DNA of 64,000 nt from Onchidella celtica (GCA_963931925.1 OZ007571.1:8761444-8825443); one strand, 5' to 3'; shown: positions 1 to 12,608, counted from the stretch's first letter. Notes: a model not told the origin generated them from the sequence alone. Program-made: numbers and translations.

Positions 1-886
1 CCGTAGAACCGCGTGTCATGCAAAGATTGTTGTCGTGGGAATGACATTGATGGTTAAGGTTATATAGATCGCCATGTCTGGGCAGTTTTCCATGAACTAA
101 GTGGCTTGTTTATTGTCTGTATTACTGCCACTAACAAAGATGGAATGTGATAAAATTGTAATTTATAAAAAGTTACTACAATTTAACCATGTTTCCAAGC
201 TCTTCTGTGGACTTCTCTGTGACCCCACGGGTTTTTTTTTAAAATTTATTTATAAATATTTTGTGAGAAATAAACAGTTTGCCAGTTTTCGAACTCAACG
301 TTGACCCACGTTGGAACCCACGACCTAAACGGCAATAAACGGCGACACGGCTAATGGTTGAGATGTGACCACACAACACTTTCAAAAACAGACAGCTATT
401 TTCACAGTTTGTTGGTGGTACAAGCTGCGAACTTTGAACTGATCAAACACGACCCGTGCCCACGCTCTCTTTCCCCCTATTCATAGCCTTTGACTCATAT
501 TTACATAGCGCCACTTAAAGAGCGACTGCGGGTGCAAAATTAGTATGTAGTTCTTTGTAGGTGCTTCTAGTTACTTAACAGCGGGTAATAACGGAGTTCT
601 GGTCTCGCCTCCACCGTGAAGACTTCAGCAAACACGCCGTACATTCCTGTGTCCCTTTATGTAAGCTTATAAAGATACCACAGGCGAAATTTGAAACCAT
701 GGTAGATAAGAAACATTGAATAAATCACGGTTTTCCTTATCGCTGTCGTTGGGTGTGCCACCCGGTAGAACATACGAATAACGAGCGTTTTTACTTCTAT
801 TGTTCAACAAATAGCAAGCGGTAGGGGACAAGGTTAGTGAATGTATTACACATGCTCGCTATTTTGATGCGTAGCCGTGCACCCCG
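1..886. other. gene-free stretch
   Basis: No coding exon, RNA gene or recognisable mobile element was seen. Short open frames here have no domain-like content. The sequence is ordinary AT-rich intergenic or intronic DNA with a few T runs. Confidence 0.5.
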
Positions 887-888
887 TC

Positions 889-959
889 TATTATTATTAT
901 TATTATTATTATTTTATATAGCGCATATCCATTTTTAAAATGCTCTGTGCGCTTTACAG
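889..959. repeat. (ATT)n followed by GCGC hairpin repeat, copy 1
   Basis: An (ATT)n tract of about 25 bp runs into TATATAGCGCATATCCA and, after a short spacer, TGCGCTTTACAG. The paired GCGC segments can fold back. Related blocks occur near 45820-45886 and 63203-63252, where TATAGCGC or AAGCGC again pairs with GCGCTTTACA. Three copies in 64 kb imply a dispersed, mobilised repeat, perhaps the tail of a SINE or LINE. The exact family is not recognised. Confidence 0.55.
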
Positions 960-3900
960 AAGAAACCTGTCAACCACGGAGCAGAATGAAGCGCCGGCGA
1001 AACGCTCAACACACTACACTGCTTCTTTCTCTCTCCCTGTCTCACTCACTCTCTCTCTCTGTCTCTCTCTATCTCAGAGCGAATTGTGACGCAGCCAGTT
1101 AGGCGCAATACACAACTCACAACAGTTCACAACTCACAACGCACAATACAAATAATATTTGAATATTTATTAATAATAATAATATATTCAATAATAAATA
1201 ATAAATTTTGTTGTTGCTATTGTTTCATTTGCCTGTTTATCTGTCTGTCAGTCAGTCGATCAGTCATATTGTTACTTTCATCTTGGAGACAAGAATTCAA
1301 GTGGCTTTGTAAATTGTGTGGGTGCGAGGGTAGATAGGAGAGAAACTGTCGGGTCAGCAGGAAAGTCGGGGGGGGGGGGGGCTTAGAGAGAGAAGGTTTC
1401 AAGCTGACCCTCCAGACCACATGAATGAAATCTCTGTCTGTATATTCAAGTATATATTTCCATCAAGCTTAAGTTTTATATATGTAAACACATAATGTTC
1501 CAGTAACTATCAGGCACACTCCCAAATATAAGGAATAGCTCTTAGAATTCATCTATTCTCTGTTGTCCCCATAGATGTACACTACTGAACGGTTGTCCAT
1601 CACAATTACACCACCAAAAACAGCTCAGTTTTCAGCTAAGTATCGGAATTTCATTGCGGCCATTGAAAGCAGCTGTAGTTGTCTGTGTCTCCCGTGGCGC
1701 TGGACGTTTATGTGTGTGTGTGTGGGGGGGGGGCCGTCGGGAATGTGTTGAATATATAGATAGAACTTAAGGTTTGGGGAGGGGGAGGGTAATTTTTATT
1801 CAGAATATTGCTCCACTCTATCCCCGGGGGACATCACTCCCCCTGTTGTAAACACACACCCATCACTTCAAGCCATAAACCTGTTAATGCAGACCAGTGA
1901 CGCGCTGTAAACCTTTCAAAGGGTGAGATCGCAAAATAAAAAAATTAAAAAAATTAAAAACCTGTAACATTTAAAGGTAAAGGTCAGAGCGGCTTATTGG
2001 GCCGTAGAAAGATCAGAACAGTTGGTATTTGTCTCTCTAAGCCTTCCACATTTTGCCAGTGTCCCCCACGATTTGGGCTCAGCTCAGCCACCTTTTTGCT
2101 TTGTATTACACAGGCCTGTACAGCCTAGTGTTGCAGGCCTATACAATCTAGTGTTGCAGTCCTATACAACCTAGTGTCACAGGCGCTACAATTGAAGACA
2201 CCCCTTCTCCTGGTCTAAGCTCGTTCTTGAATGGAATACAATGCAGTTAGGGAGATCGGCTTGAACTTTGTTTCGATTGTCAGCGGATGTAAATAAAGGT
2301 GGGTGTTGGTAATACAACATGTAATGGTAATACAGCGTGTCTCGAAAATTGTATACGCACTTTGAATATTTATTAATTCAATGTCTGTTGAGATACAACC
2401 TAGATTTATAACTCAAATCAAAGAGGATAGACTTGTGATTATTTGAGTTACTGCATATAATTATGTTCAAACTGATAGCCGTTCTGCGTTAGGGACTGAT
2501 GACACTGCAGTTCTGTAGAACGGCAAACAACATTCAGAAGTTTTCATTTACGTATAATATCTTTGAGACAGCCTGTATGTTCCTACATTGATCATAATAA
2601 TAGTACAGATACAGTTTCTACGCTGCTGGTGTGAGTCTCAGTGCCATTATAACCTCTGCGTAACCACTTCGATTGGGCCTACATCTATTGTCGAGCAAAA
2701 CATTTCATTTCTTTTCTTAAACGTTTCTACTACTATGTTGTATACGGTCAAACCCTAGCAAATATGAATTATACTGCAAGAGGTTTGTGGAAAACATGGA
2801 GCCTGTTGGTTCTGAAAACAAACTGCCTTGAATGGCAGTGCTGTGGACTCTGTTGTTTTCGGGTGTATTGTAATATGTTTGTTGTATAAGCACTGTACAA
2901 TGCGCTTATTTACTCGACTATTAGACAGTAATAGGAAAAAAGAGACGTGCAATACAAACCCTTGTGTACATTTCGGTCCCACCTTCACTTTTGCATTACT
3001 ACTTGAAAAGAAATGACGACATTAAAATTTGTGCACCCGACTTTATGAAAATACTAACTTGAACTTGTACCCATCTTAAGGTTTTGTGATCTTTAATATT
3101 CTGTCGTAAACAGCCAGAACTAATGGTTAGCTCGTCTCGCTGAAGATATTCCCAGTCAAGCCTGAAGAGATTTGGCAAACCCAAGGAGCGTACAGATAGT
3201 ATAAGCTCCCTGGGCAGACCACGAATGTTCTTATTGTACCAACAAATCCGCTAAAAGCCACCAAGCTTGTGTTTTCTGTATTTCATCACATTTGACATGA
3301 AGAATCCGAGCAAAATATCCTGGATGAATTGCGAAACGATCGGCACCGCCCACTTTACTGTCACGGAAATTGTGAAAGAAATAAAGTAAAATTTACGCAT
3401 TACACCTCGTGTTAGGAAACCTTTGAGAGTAGAAGAAATATTTGGGCTACGTGTTAATACTTTACAGTAATGTTACTTTAATGATTAAATATCCAGATGA
3501 GTTTGTCGTAATGTAAGCACGGGAAAGATTTTTTGTGAGGTGTATAATTCGTTTGCTAATGAAGAATAATTGTATTTACAATTCAGCTTGACAAAATTAT
3601 TCAAACATATTTATGGTAATTATAGTGTTGGTAATTCTATGGTCCGCTTAGATTTTTTAGATTTTTTTTCCCCCAGTGTAATATGTTCAATTGAAAACGG
3701 GGCATCGCAGATCGGTGAAACCTGACTCTAGATGTCACCTCATCGCGCTTAACTGTTCTTCTCTCCTATTAAGCTTGAAAAGGATTCCATTGAAAGAGTC
3801 ACGCCCCGAATGATGTCATCCGTGGTTGGGACGCTCTAAAGTCAATGGAGATTTTTGTGAACAGAGCCCCGTGGTATGAAAGTAAAACCAACACCCAATT

Positions 3901-5765
3901 ATCCAGCTATACAAATTATGTAATAATAGACCATAGACTACTCACTTTTCATGCTTCGCTCTATCCCCTCAATTGTATAGTGAGAGCTAAGTTCGGTCAA
4001 CAATTGACAGACTTTACATTTTGTTGCATGAAACTAATATTTCGATTATGTAATTTTTTTTTTCTATTATGGCCTAAAGATTATCATTATTATTGTTGTT
4101 GTTGTTATTACTACTTTAAGAAGACGTCATTCAGACTACACTAGATTAAACTCCTGCGGTGTTACTGTATTACCGTATATACCATAATAAACTGTGTGAC
4201 TGAGAATATAGAAATTGAAAGATCTGTGTGACCTTTCCATGAAAACATCCCAGAGCCACTGCAGTATACGGCAGATTGATGGGTTGGTTCATAGGCTGAC
4301 ATAGCAGGGATGCTTTATTTAGTGCTTTCGGAGGAGGACCTTTGGATTAGGCTTTGATAGCGTGTGAATGTAGCCTACGTGTACCGAGTGCTCCACGAGC
4401 CATAATGATATTTTACATTATCTCTGGAACTGGTACACGTACAGATAGCACAAACACAATTATAGCGTAGTTTATGGCTATAAAAATTCATAGTTAATAG
4501 TCTTAAACTTCCCGGGTTCCCAGGGTCTTCCCCATTATCCCCTCTCTTTCTCCCTCCCCATTTCTCAGCTGTAGCTTCCGAACACAATACCGTGTCCGCC
4601 CGGGGGATATTTTACATGTGGTTTGGGTCAATGTCCGCATGAATGCATTGGGCCTATGTTAAAATTAAGAAGCATAGATCTACGTTGGCGCGGTTCTGGA
4701 TTTCTTTCATATTTGCTCGAGATCTGTATTATTATAACAATACTGGCTATTCCAGGAGCCATTGATAAAGAAATCAAATATTCCCTAACGTGTCATACCG
4801 GTAGTTTCAGACCCCGATTTTTTTTTTTTTTTAATGTTCTGCATTTGTTCAGTTTCTGTAACTGTATTCATGGCATTTGTTCTGTGTAGTTTTGTGGGCA
4901 TCCTACAGCTTCACGTGTCATCATTATAGATCTTTGTCAGGTTTTAAAATATAAACGTATGTCAAGCTACCTTGCGGTGACCTGGTTGGATATGTTGTGG
5001 CGTACTTTGGTACTTCCGTCGGATCTGAATCATATAATATTTACTCGTCCCTAATATCTTTATTAGCTCTACTTTACATAAGAGGTGGACAGAGAACTAT
5101 CCGTTCAGAAAACGTTTCTATGCTGATCCATGAAATAACGAATTTGTCTTTATGTGATCAGTGGAATTTTTTATTTTTTTTAACTGCCATATTTCAATGA
5201 TACTGAGTGCTGAGCTATTTGAAGGAGGGTTGTGTAGCGAGTATGATCAGCAGTTAAATAGCATTTCTAAAGTTCCTGTGTATTTTTTACTCTTGTACAC
5301 CTAAATAGTGTGGTGAAGTAGCGTAACGAGTCTGGAATCCATTCCAGCAATCATGATGATATTATTGTATTCCACTTCGTTGATCTAATACTGTAGAAAG
5401 TGTCCTCTTTCTCCGCTATTAATTCATGTTTGGATCTGCGATAAAGACAACATTACTGTGAATGTTTATGACAAGAAAATATATTGCTTAACCATTGAAA
5501 AAAAAAAAAGGATGCAGGTGTGGCGTAACCAGAATCATAGTTCCATGTGTGTATGCCTGTCATGGGTTTGATACAGCTCCTCAGGACACAACGGAAGTAC
5601 AGCACTAGTATCGGCTGAAACCCTGGAACATGACGTGTTTTTTATGTAAGGCATTCACAGCCAACCCCCCCCCCTCCCCCCTCACAGTCAGAGGTCGAAG
5701 TCAATTCGGCCACTGTCTGAAAAGCCCGATGTTCGTCAGTGAAATATTCATTTTGTTAAAGGCTC
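960..5765. other. gene-free stretch with low-complexity runs
   Basis: No supported exon. The stretch contains CT-rich tracts near 1022-1076, G runs near 1369-1381 and 1724-1735, a short minisatellite at 2114-2182 and AT-rich DNA. A 16-base string TAACCACTTCGATTGG near 2661 recurs near 10660, but the similarity does not extend. Confidence 0.45.
2114..2182 (+). repeat. 23-bp minisatellite, 3 units
   Basis: Three head-to-tail 23-bp units start at 2114, 2137 and 2160, each containing a TATACAA/TGTACAG core followed by CTAGTG. Units differ at a few positions, so the array is old or diverging. No coding role is seen. Confidence 0.8.
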
Positions 5766-6084
5766 TGTGGCTGTTGTTACTTGCGTTCGTACCCCAAGCG
5801 TTTTGCGCTAGAGGTGAGTACGTATACATACCTAGATCTATCCCTAGCCCCGTCCTTATGCTCAACCCTAAATGTTATCGAACCCCTAACCCTGCCCCTT
5901 ACCCCTTCAACCAAAAACCAGGAGGAAAACAAAAAAAAAAGAAAATCTCAAAGAATAATTAATTGAGGCTGTTGCCAAGGCTATTTCGATGGGAGCTCTC
6001 TAGCTCTGAATTTACAAAAGGCTTAAGATACGCACCCCTAGCGCAAAACAGAATCATGGGTACGTATGTATTTGTGATAACAAC
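5766..6084. mobile_element. palindromic GTACGTA MITE, copy 1
   Basis: One of five copies of a roughly 300-bp fold-back element (5766-6084, 16024-16308, 28912-30240, 32039-32366, 49589-50099). The ends read inward as GTTGTTACTTG followed by a CGTAC-rich segment, CCCCAAG, TTTTGCGCTAG and GTACGTA. The other end is the reverse complement. The centre holds degenerate CCCTAA/CCCTAC strings, an A-rich tract and TTAATTAA. The copies lie in both orientations and no transposase is encoded, so it is a non-autonomous TIR element. No convincing target duplication was found and the superfamily is unknown. Open frames across it are by-products of the palindrome. Confidence 0.75.
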
Positions 6085-6089
6085 TTTTG

Positions 6090-7318
6090 TTAAATATGAA
6101 AATACCAACGCCGTCGTTGAAGAGAGGGAAACTCAGCCCCGTGGCTTGAGCATTCGAAGAGGTTCCCAGCAATGCAAAATTATGTCACAAGTAGAATGCG
6201 CTTGTCATACACAACTTGAAGCTGTCGGTCATGGGCCTTGCGGTCTGTCACCGTTTCCCCATGTACACACGTTATATAAGACCGGTCTCGTCTGAGATTT
6301 TGTCCATGCCAGATAACAGCTGGCACCATTCAAATATCAAATCTGCATTTATCATATCTGAAGATTTGAACAAATTTGTGTTCCATCTACGAGGTCGAAA
6401 TTCTTGATAAAGCGTAAATATAGGCTAAAGGCACGGGAAGGCATTGATATTGTGTAACGTTTTCTAGCTGAACTGCAAGAGTTGCGCAGTGTCGTCTGAA
6501 CCAAAGCATTCTTCATCAAGTATTCACAGGATGGATGCAAAAACGGTCTTTCTGGATTTACGCAAGAAATCCAACGAGCAGTTCTTGGAAAGCTTACAGT
6601 AGGAGCCTGTCCTCGGACTTATTTCTTTATTTTGTAATACCGCTATTACATCTGCATTAACTACAACCAGTGTTATGAAGGTTTGCCAGTGCCATTAGCC
6701 GCCCGCAAGAATTACACTAATGGCAGAAAAAGTTAGTATTGTTATAACATTGATTGTTAATACAGAATTTAGAGAAAAGAACGTTTAAATACTGCACAGA
6801 TTTAACATTTGAAAGCTGGTAATTTATTTCACCAGGTTGAAACATCACCAGTCAAGTTATCCAGCGTTAATAGCCAACATCCTGCTCGCGCAGTTTTCCC
6901 AGAGCTCAGTAGCGAACGTATTCAAAGGATATGTCATTGTATCTGTTTCTTTCATCCCATTACACCGTGTAATCATTAATTTATTGGAGTGATAAATTAG
7001 TTCGCTGTGTAAGGAGAAAAATAAACGATTAAAAAATCTGGCCGTGCGATTTTTATTTGTGAAGCAAGCTGCGGCGAAAAATTACTGTGTTTTTATTATC
7101 GATCTTCGTTTATCGGATTCTGATCAATCACTCGATCGATCTGGTGACTGCACATACGGTGGGGGGGGGGGGTCAAACTTAATAGCGTTTAAAACGGAGC
7201 TGTCTGGCTGATGAATGACTTTCGTGTTCTACTCACTATGTAAACATGCCTTTCATCAGTCGGGTGTGTAATGCTGTCATCAAATGCATGGGTTGAAATA
7301 ATATTATTTCCTAATTCA
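6090..7318. other. gene-free stretch
   Basis: Nothing beyond AT-rich sequence and a G run near 7160-7171 was recognised. Confidence 0.4.
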
Positions 7319-7319
7319 G

Positions 7320-7405
<86 letters not shown>

Positions 7406-7408
7406 TCT
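7320..7408 (+). repeat. (CT)n microsatellite
   Basis: An almost pure CT dinucleotide run of about 85 bp with one TTTC interruption. It creates long Ser/Leu open frames that are not genes. Confidence 0.95.
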
Positions 7409-7622
7409 TGCTTTTCTTTTCTTTCTTTCTTTCCTTTTAATTATTCACTCTATTGAAGCTATCTCAGAAGAAAAAAAAATACAATGTAAAAAACATGAAA
7501 TTGACTCTTTGAGACTGAGATAACCATGTCCTCACAGCATCTGTTCTGTCAGATTCGTGAGGCGCTACACTGTAAAACACAGCTGAAAACCACTAGCGTT
7601 TTGACGTAATTGGTCATGTAGT

Positions 7623-7790
7623 TCATCTTTCAGCTAGGCGTTGTCCACCCACTCTGCAGGATGTAGCCCCCTCCGACAATGCTGTCCATTCTCTTCTGTC
7701 TGTTCTTTTCCTCATCCATGTTGTTCCTCCTCTCTTTGTAATGTCGTCCTTCCATCTTCTTCCTGGTCGTCCTCTTGTTTTTTTTTTATA
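7623..7790 (-). pseudogene. C-terminal fragment of a non-LTR retrotransposon RT protein
   Basis: Read on the minus strand, this encodes RGRPGRRWKDDITK, then GGTTWMRK, then REWTALSEG, followed by a stop at 7623. This basic-tryptophan pattern is the usual extreme C-terminus of LINE polyproteins with an AP-endonuclease. Nothing of the RT or endonuclease lies upstream, so the copy is 5'-truncated, as expected from incomplete target-primed reverse transcription. An A-rich stretch on the coding strand near 7778 marks the apparent truncation point. The LINE at 22.5-25.9 kb ends in a C2H2 finger and looks like a different family. Confidence 0.65.
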
Positions 7791-7799
7791 ATTATAGTT

Positions 7800-8275
7800 A
7801 AAATAGCAGAATAATAATAAAACCCATCGTGTGCATTGCAAAGCTCCACGTCAGAAACCAGCCACGGAGAGAGGTTACCACAGATTACACAAGAATCAGA
7901 AATGAAAAGGACAAAGGCGCTATCTTTCGGTCACAAAACGATTTTTTTCCATGCCATTTGAAATTTGATCCGTGCCGTGCGGCGACCTCATAGATTTTCA
8001 GTTTTTTTTGTGTGTGTTTTTTTTTTCTTAAATATATTTTAATAATTGCGTATGGGCACATATTGTTATCATGGGAAGACATGGACGCCAAGTTGGGGCC
8101 TAAGAAAGCCAAAGGCAAAGAATGTGAATTTTCCCTGTGATTTTCTGATCAAAGAATAGTTTTGATTGCTCTTCTCTTCCCAATTAAAGCCCGCCAGTTT
8201 TAGAAAAGTACTCTCTCAGGTGCATTCAAACAGATCTGTCATTCGTTTTTATGAATGAAATCTGCAGGTAATGAA

Positions 8276-8306
<31 letters not shown>

Positions 8307-9437
8307 CTCGGGGTGCCTACATACATGTACACACGCACACCCACACTCTCTCTCTCACACACACACACACACACGCGCACACATACATTGCAAAGCGTTT
8401 CTGTGACACGTGAAGAAAGGACATAAAGTGAACATTGAGATGGTAAAACGTGTGCAAGAAAACAGCGACAATAGAACACTCTACCTGGAGCCAATCGATA
8501 CCCCAACACACTCTTTTTAACTACCTTTTCCCGGACCGGAAGGTTTTGCAATAAACCTGGCTCTGAAAGGATTTGTGGTGATCATTCCATTCATTTGTAC
8601 ACAACACGCCAGTGGAGACAGTTTGCATATAATTATTGCAACGCATGGGTTAATCATTTGACACAATCACCTATAATCCGCATTTTAATTATTATCTGTA
8701 TAACATCGCTATTCTCCTCAAGCTTTTAGAAACGTCACGGAGAAATAAATGTCACAGAGCATTACGTCTAAGTCATTTCCCTGTACACAAGCGCAAGTAT
8801 TTGAATATTTTCACGATTTGTTATTCAGAAATGAATGGCAGGTCTTCTAGGGGGGAGTCGACTCGTCTTTTATTACCGCTCGACTGCCTCTCTCTGCAAT
8901 TTCAACCGATTCTCACGGTCGAGATTCTAACCTGTTTGCCCTGTACTGTGTATTCTCTTTCTATCCGGCTTTCGCCTTTTTGTTTGATTTTGTGCCCCCT
9001 TTTTTAAAAACTGTTTACTTCCTTCATTTATCATTTCTATCCTACTTTTAAAATCTTTCTGAAGAACAAATGAAATAATATTTAATTTCCCGCAAAGATA
9101 AACATTCATCGTTTGACTCAAAGGTGTCAGTAACAGAAAGCTACTGGATCTCTCTGCGAAATGTTACTCTCTTACCAGATATCTGTTACCTTTCTTACAT
9201 CTCCGGAGATCTTTTGTGTAGAAATCTGAAATCTGCAGGTGAAAAATCTTTGAAACCAGACCTTGTTAATAATGCGTATGATGTTCAAATTGGGTGCTAA
9301 TTAATTACTAGGATTGCAATTTGTGATAAAATGCGTTGTCCTCTTTCTCTCTCTGTGTCTTTTTCCTCTTTCTCTGTCCCCCCCCCCCTCTTTCTCTCTC
9401 TCTCTCTCTGCCCCAGCCTTTTTCTGTCTCTGTGTCT
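7800..9437. other. gene-free stretch with microsatellites
   Basis: It contains (CT)n near 8277-8300, CT followed by (CA)n near 8345-8374, and CT/C-rich DNA near 9340-9437. No supported exon was found. Confidence 0.5.
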
Positions 9438-9661
9438 CTCTCACTCACTCACTCACTCACTCACTCACTCACTCACTCACTCACTCACTCACTCACTCAC
9501 TCACTCTCACTCACTCATTCACTCTCACTCACTCACTCACTCTCACTCACTCATTCACTCTCACTCACTCACTCACTCACTCACTCACTCATTCACTCTC
9601 ACTCACTCACTCACTCTCACTCACTCATTCACTCTCACTCACTCACTCACTCACTCACTCC
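9438..9661 (+). repeat. (CACT)n tetranucleotide satellite with interspersed CTCTCACT units
   Basis: About 220 bp of CACT repeats, broken at irregular intervals by CATTCACT and CTCTCACT. All three plus-strand frames stay open through it because no stop can form. The resulting Ser/Leu/Thr/His frames are artefacts. The compound structure with a recurring CATTCACTCT marker suggests higher-order expansion. Confidence 0.95.
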
Positions 9662-12010
9662 GTGTGTTTGTGTGATAATTAAAAGGAGACAGAAAAAGGA
9701 AATGAACGAGGAGCCGGGGGGGGGGGGGTCACTTTGTCTTGCATGATCTATCTATAACGCTAGCCTTATGCCTAGTAGCAACACTGACGACTGTGGCGAG
9801 TTTAGCACCTAAGGCCTCTCTGTCTTTATTACCGAACCATGGCCAACAGCGTTTAAAACTCTCTCACCTGCTCACGCCGTATCGTGGAGTACTCACCCAG
9901 CCAGGTATCTGAAAAGTGTTCATTAACGACAGGGGACAGCAAAAACCGACCGTGATGGAAAATCGATTTCTATAACCTATAGAACCCCTGGAGATTGAGC
10001 GGACTGGAGTGTGAGCGCAATAGATCTAGTTACCAAAGTCAAAGCAAATAAGTGAATTGGATATTTTAATCCTTAAAAGGCTGGCACCGAGTTTTGTGAA
10101 ACGTTTGATGTTAGATTAGATCAGCTGTGAGTTTGGAGCCCAGTGCCTGCCAGTTTTCAGCTAGTGGCGGAACATTGTTGTGAGATTTCATATGTTCTGC
10201 TTGGAAAATTTGCAATTACCGTACAGAATCCAGAGCTCTGGCAGAATTAGAGGTCAAAGGATGAAACACGTCACGTGAGCGAAGCTTGTGACCTATCGTG
10301 CAATAAGCTTTGTGCAGTTTACGCCCCTCTTATCTCTATGTCCATTAATGCAGTTTATTTCGCAAGAGGTCGGGGAGGAAGGGATGTCCAAGTAACGCTC
10401 GTTTGTTTAGCATTATATTGGAAAAGCAAGCCGTTATTTACAAGGCATTCCTACTTGTGTGTACATCGATCGCCAGTGGCTACCCCAGCCCCTTTTCGCC
10501 TGATTAGTCAAGCAAGCCGTTATTTACAAGGCATACCTTGAAACTAACTCCAGGTTTCAGATTTATATTTTTCCAACTTTGATATAAAATCGGAATAGGA
10601 TGCATAAACGTCGCCTACTTTAATAACGCTGGCGTTAGTTCCAGGGCATACCTTGAAAATAACCACTTCGATTGGAAAAAGCTGAGGTGGCAAGGGTAAA
10701 GCAAGGAACTATCAGCACTTCTGACAACAAACATTAATTTGAGCCATCTTTAAGATCTTCAACACAGTGTCGGATTTAGACTTGTTGAGGCCTTAGCTAT
10801 ACAGAGTTTGAAGGCCAGTTGTTAAAAAGTTACACATCCCAGAAGGTCTCACGAAGATGTGAACCAAAACAGACCTTGGGTCGCCACAAAACATTGAAAA
10901 TAGATGCTGTCCAGTTATTTAATATCAATGTATTTAAAGTGAAAAATGAAACCTATTTTCAAATAAGTGCATTCGCTGATAAAATATATTATTTGGCTGT
11001 CTCAAAGAATCTAATATACCCTGGAAACAATGCTTAAAACTTCGCCACTTAAATACAAATAAAGAAAAAATAAAATTTTAAAATCCCAAAGATGGTCTAT
11101 GAAGCCCTAAGCTGTAGTATAAGGACAGTAGATCACTTGTGCTAATTCTGTTCACTGAAACATAATTGTCAGGGATGAAATAGGACACGGGGGAATCAGA
11201 CACTTCACTGTTTAAACCCGGTTCTAGTTGTGGTTGCACGTTTAAGCATTTGTGTAAATCTCGATAACTGTGTGATTTAAGCCAGCCACTTCAATACTGC
11301 AATTTATTGTGAAGTTCAAAGGAAAACGTTCAATTGTTGAACGGATATGGAGCTAATGTAGTTCTGGTGACAGCTTGCGGTGCCAGTGGTGTCAACTGTA
11401 TTGGAAGGGGGAACACAGGGTAGGTTTCACTGTGTGTTCAGTACAAGTTTACGTGATTCTGAGCATGAGCTGAATGTTTGAGTTTGAGTTTGTGCACATC
11501 GGCGTGCCAGCATGATAATGGCCATTTTGCACTTTTCACGTTTTTTTTTTTTCGGCCGGGGGGGGGGGGGGGATTACCTTATTGTGGTTTGATGCTCACC
11601 GCTTGGTTAAATTAAAATGTCGCAAACAAAAGTGTTACTGATCTCAATGACTTCTCTAACCTCTTAATATGAAGTGTTCAGACGCCTCTGCGGTTTTCTG
11701 GCACTGAAACCAAAATCTGTCAGTACGTTATGTTGGTTCCCAGCCACGTCACTCATTGTTACAATTTCTGACACACACTCCAATGATGATTCCTCCCAAA
11801 CATCCCAGTGATGACTTCTAACAAACACTTGAGTGTGTTGACCGCTTACAAACATCCACACTGACAGTCACCATTACGAACATCCCCAAGGAGAATGCTT
11901 ACACACATCTGCGTAATGATTTCTCAGTTATCCCTGTTACAGTCCACATCAGAATATTAAAGTGCTGATGAAATTAGAAGAGCTTAGGTCATTTTAATTT
12001 CATTTTTGAA
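9662..12010. other. gene-free stretch
   Basis: G-rich runs occur near 9716-9728 and 11561-11573. A 25-bp direct repeat lies at 10424-10448 and 10510-10534. No convincing exon or element was identified. Confidence 0.4.
10424..10534 (+). repeat. 25-bp direct repeat separated by 61 bp
   Basis: The same 25-base string, built around AGCCGTTATTTACAAGGCA, begins at 10424 and again at 10510, giving an 86-bp period. A shorter GGCATACCTTGAAA segment recurs near 10530 and 10645. This could be a small segmental duplication or a deletion-prone pair; its function is unknown. Confidence 0.7.
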
Positions 12011-12011
12011 A

Positions 12012-12140
12012 AAAATATAGTTACAGTTATATCAGTTTTGATTTAAACTGACGTAGATCTTCAGTCACCAAAAGCTAGTTCTCTCTCTTAGCTTTGTTTG
12101 TTTCATTCCATTTTTAATTCTTTTGGAATGTATCGTCTGT
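12012..12140 (+). repeat. dispersed repeat A, copy 1 (partner at 31090-31205)
   Basis: A segment containing CAGTTATATCAGTTTT and CACCAAAAGCT aligns collinearly with 31090-31205, where CAGTTATACCAGTTTT and GACCAAAAGCT occur at similar spacing. Both are followed by an ATTCC...AATTCT stretch. Identity is imperfect, roughly two-thirds by eye. It looks like the decayed end of an interspersed element. No TIR, LTR or protein clue allows classification. Confidence 0.45.
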
Positions 12141-12254
12141 TTCGATGACAATGACACTGAGTGTCCTTGTGTTAAGTGATTTGTTGTGGGCGATGGGTCC
12201 AGCTGTGTTCTACTGCGCAGCATGTCACTGGCCGAGGCCAGGAGGGTGGAGATC

Positions 12255-12600
12255 ACAGACTAATAAAATACCCAGACTGGATGATCCCATTGTGTGACGT
12301 CACAAAACAGCGAAAGGTCATGAACCATCCGCCATATTAGGTTTAAGGTAGCGGCCGACGCTTCAGCATAGCTACAATTTTGAATGACACCATTTTGACG
12401 CGCCTACTGAACGCGGAAGTTTGGTTCCGCACCAAGAAATTAATACATGTACAACCAATATTCGACTGCAAATAGAACTAGAATCGGAATTTCCCCGAGC
12501 GGCGGCCATGTTGGTTATACAGTCTTCGCTCGGGAAATTCCGTGAAAAACGACACAGCCCGAAGCTCGTGCTTCCAGTCTGGTTAATTTATTAGTCTGTG
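12255..12600. mobile_element. 346-bp MITE with 8-bp target duplication
   Basis: The left end begins CACAGACTAATAAA and, a few bases in, CCAGACTGGA. The right end is its inverted complement, finishing TTTATTAGTCTGTG at 12600. The flanks are GTGGAGAT at 12247-12254 and GTGGAGAC at 12601-12608, an 8-bp duplication with one mismatch. An 8-bp duplication fits hAT or P superfamily elements. The palindrome TGACGTCA (CRE-like) starts at 12295. An internal inverted repeat near 12487-12541 (GGAATTTCCCCGAGC against GCTCGGGAAATTCC) forms a hairpin. No coding sequence was found, so the element is non-autonomous. Confidence 0.85.
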
Positions 12601-12608
12601 GTGGAGAC

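Noticed and set aside
1367-1381. Poly-G/poly-C runs (also near 7160, 9716, 11561, 19283, 30312, 33699, 49165, 62003, 63066) as G-quadruplex regulators
   Set aside because: They are uninterrupted homopolymers typical of slippage or sequencing length error; nothing links them to promoters. Their length in the assembly may be unreliable.
5845-5915. CCCTAACCCT-like strings resembling telomeric repeats
   Set aside because: They are degenerate, short, and recur at the same place in each MITE copy, so they belong to the element and are not interstitial telomeres.
5630-5962. 110-codon frame with an Ala/Pro-rich middle, and similar frames at 31897-32226 and 16036-16347
   Set aside because: They lie across copies of the palindromic GTACGTA MITE and change frame between copies; no selection for protein is apparent.
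7271-7456. Open frame rich in Ser-Leu
   Set aside because: It is translated (CT)n microsatellite; the same applies to frames at 17426-17710, 31327-31692 and 44345-44851 outside the real exon.
9314-9746. Three overlapping 114-136 codon frames
   Set aside because: All come from the CACT repeat, which cannot form stops in any plus-strand frame; no non-repeat content supports a gene.
2661-10675. 16-base identity TAACCACTTCGATTGG at two sites
   Set aside because: Similarity does not extend beyond the string, so it cannot be called a repeat family from this window.
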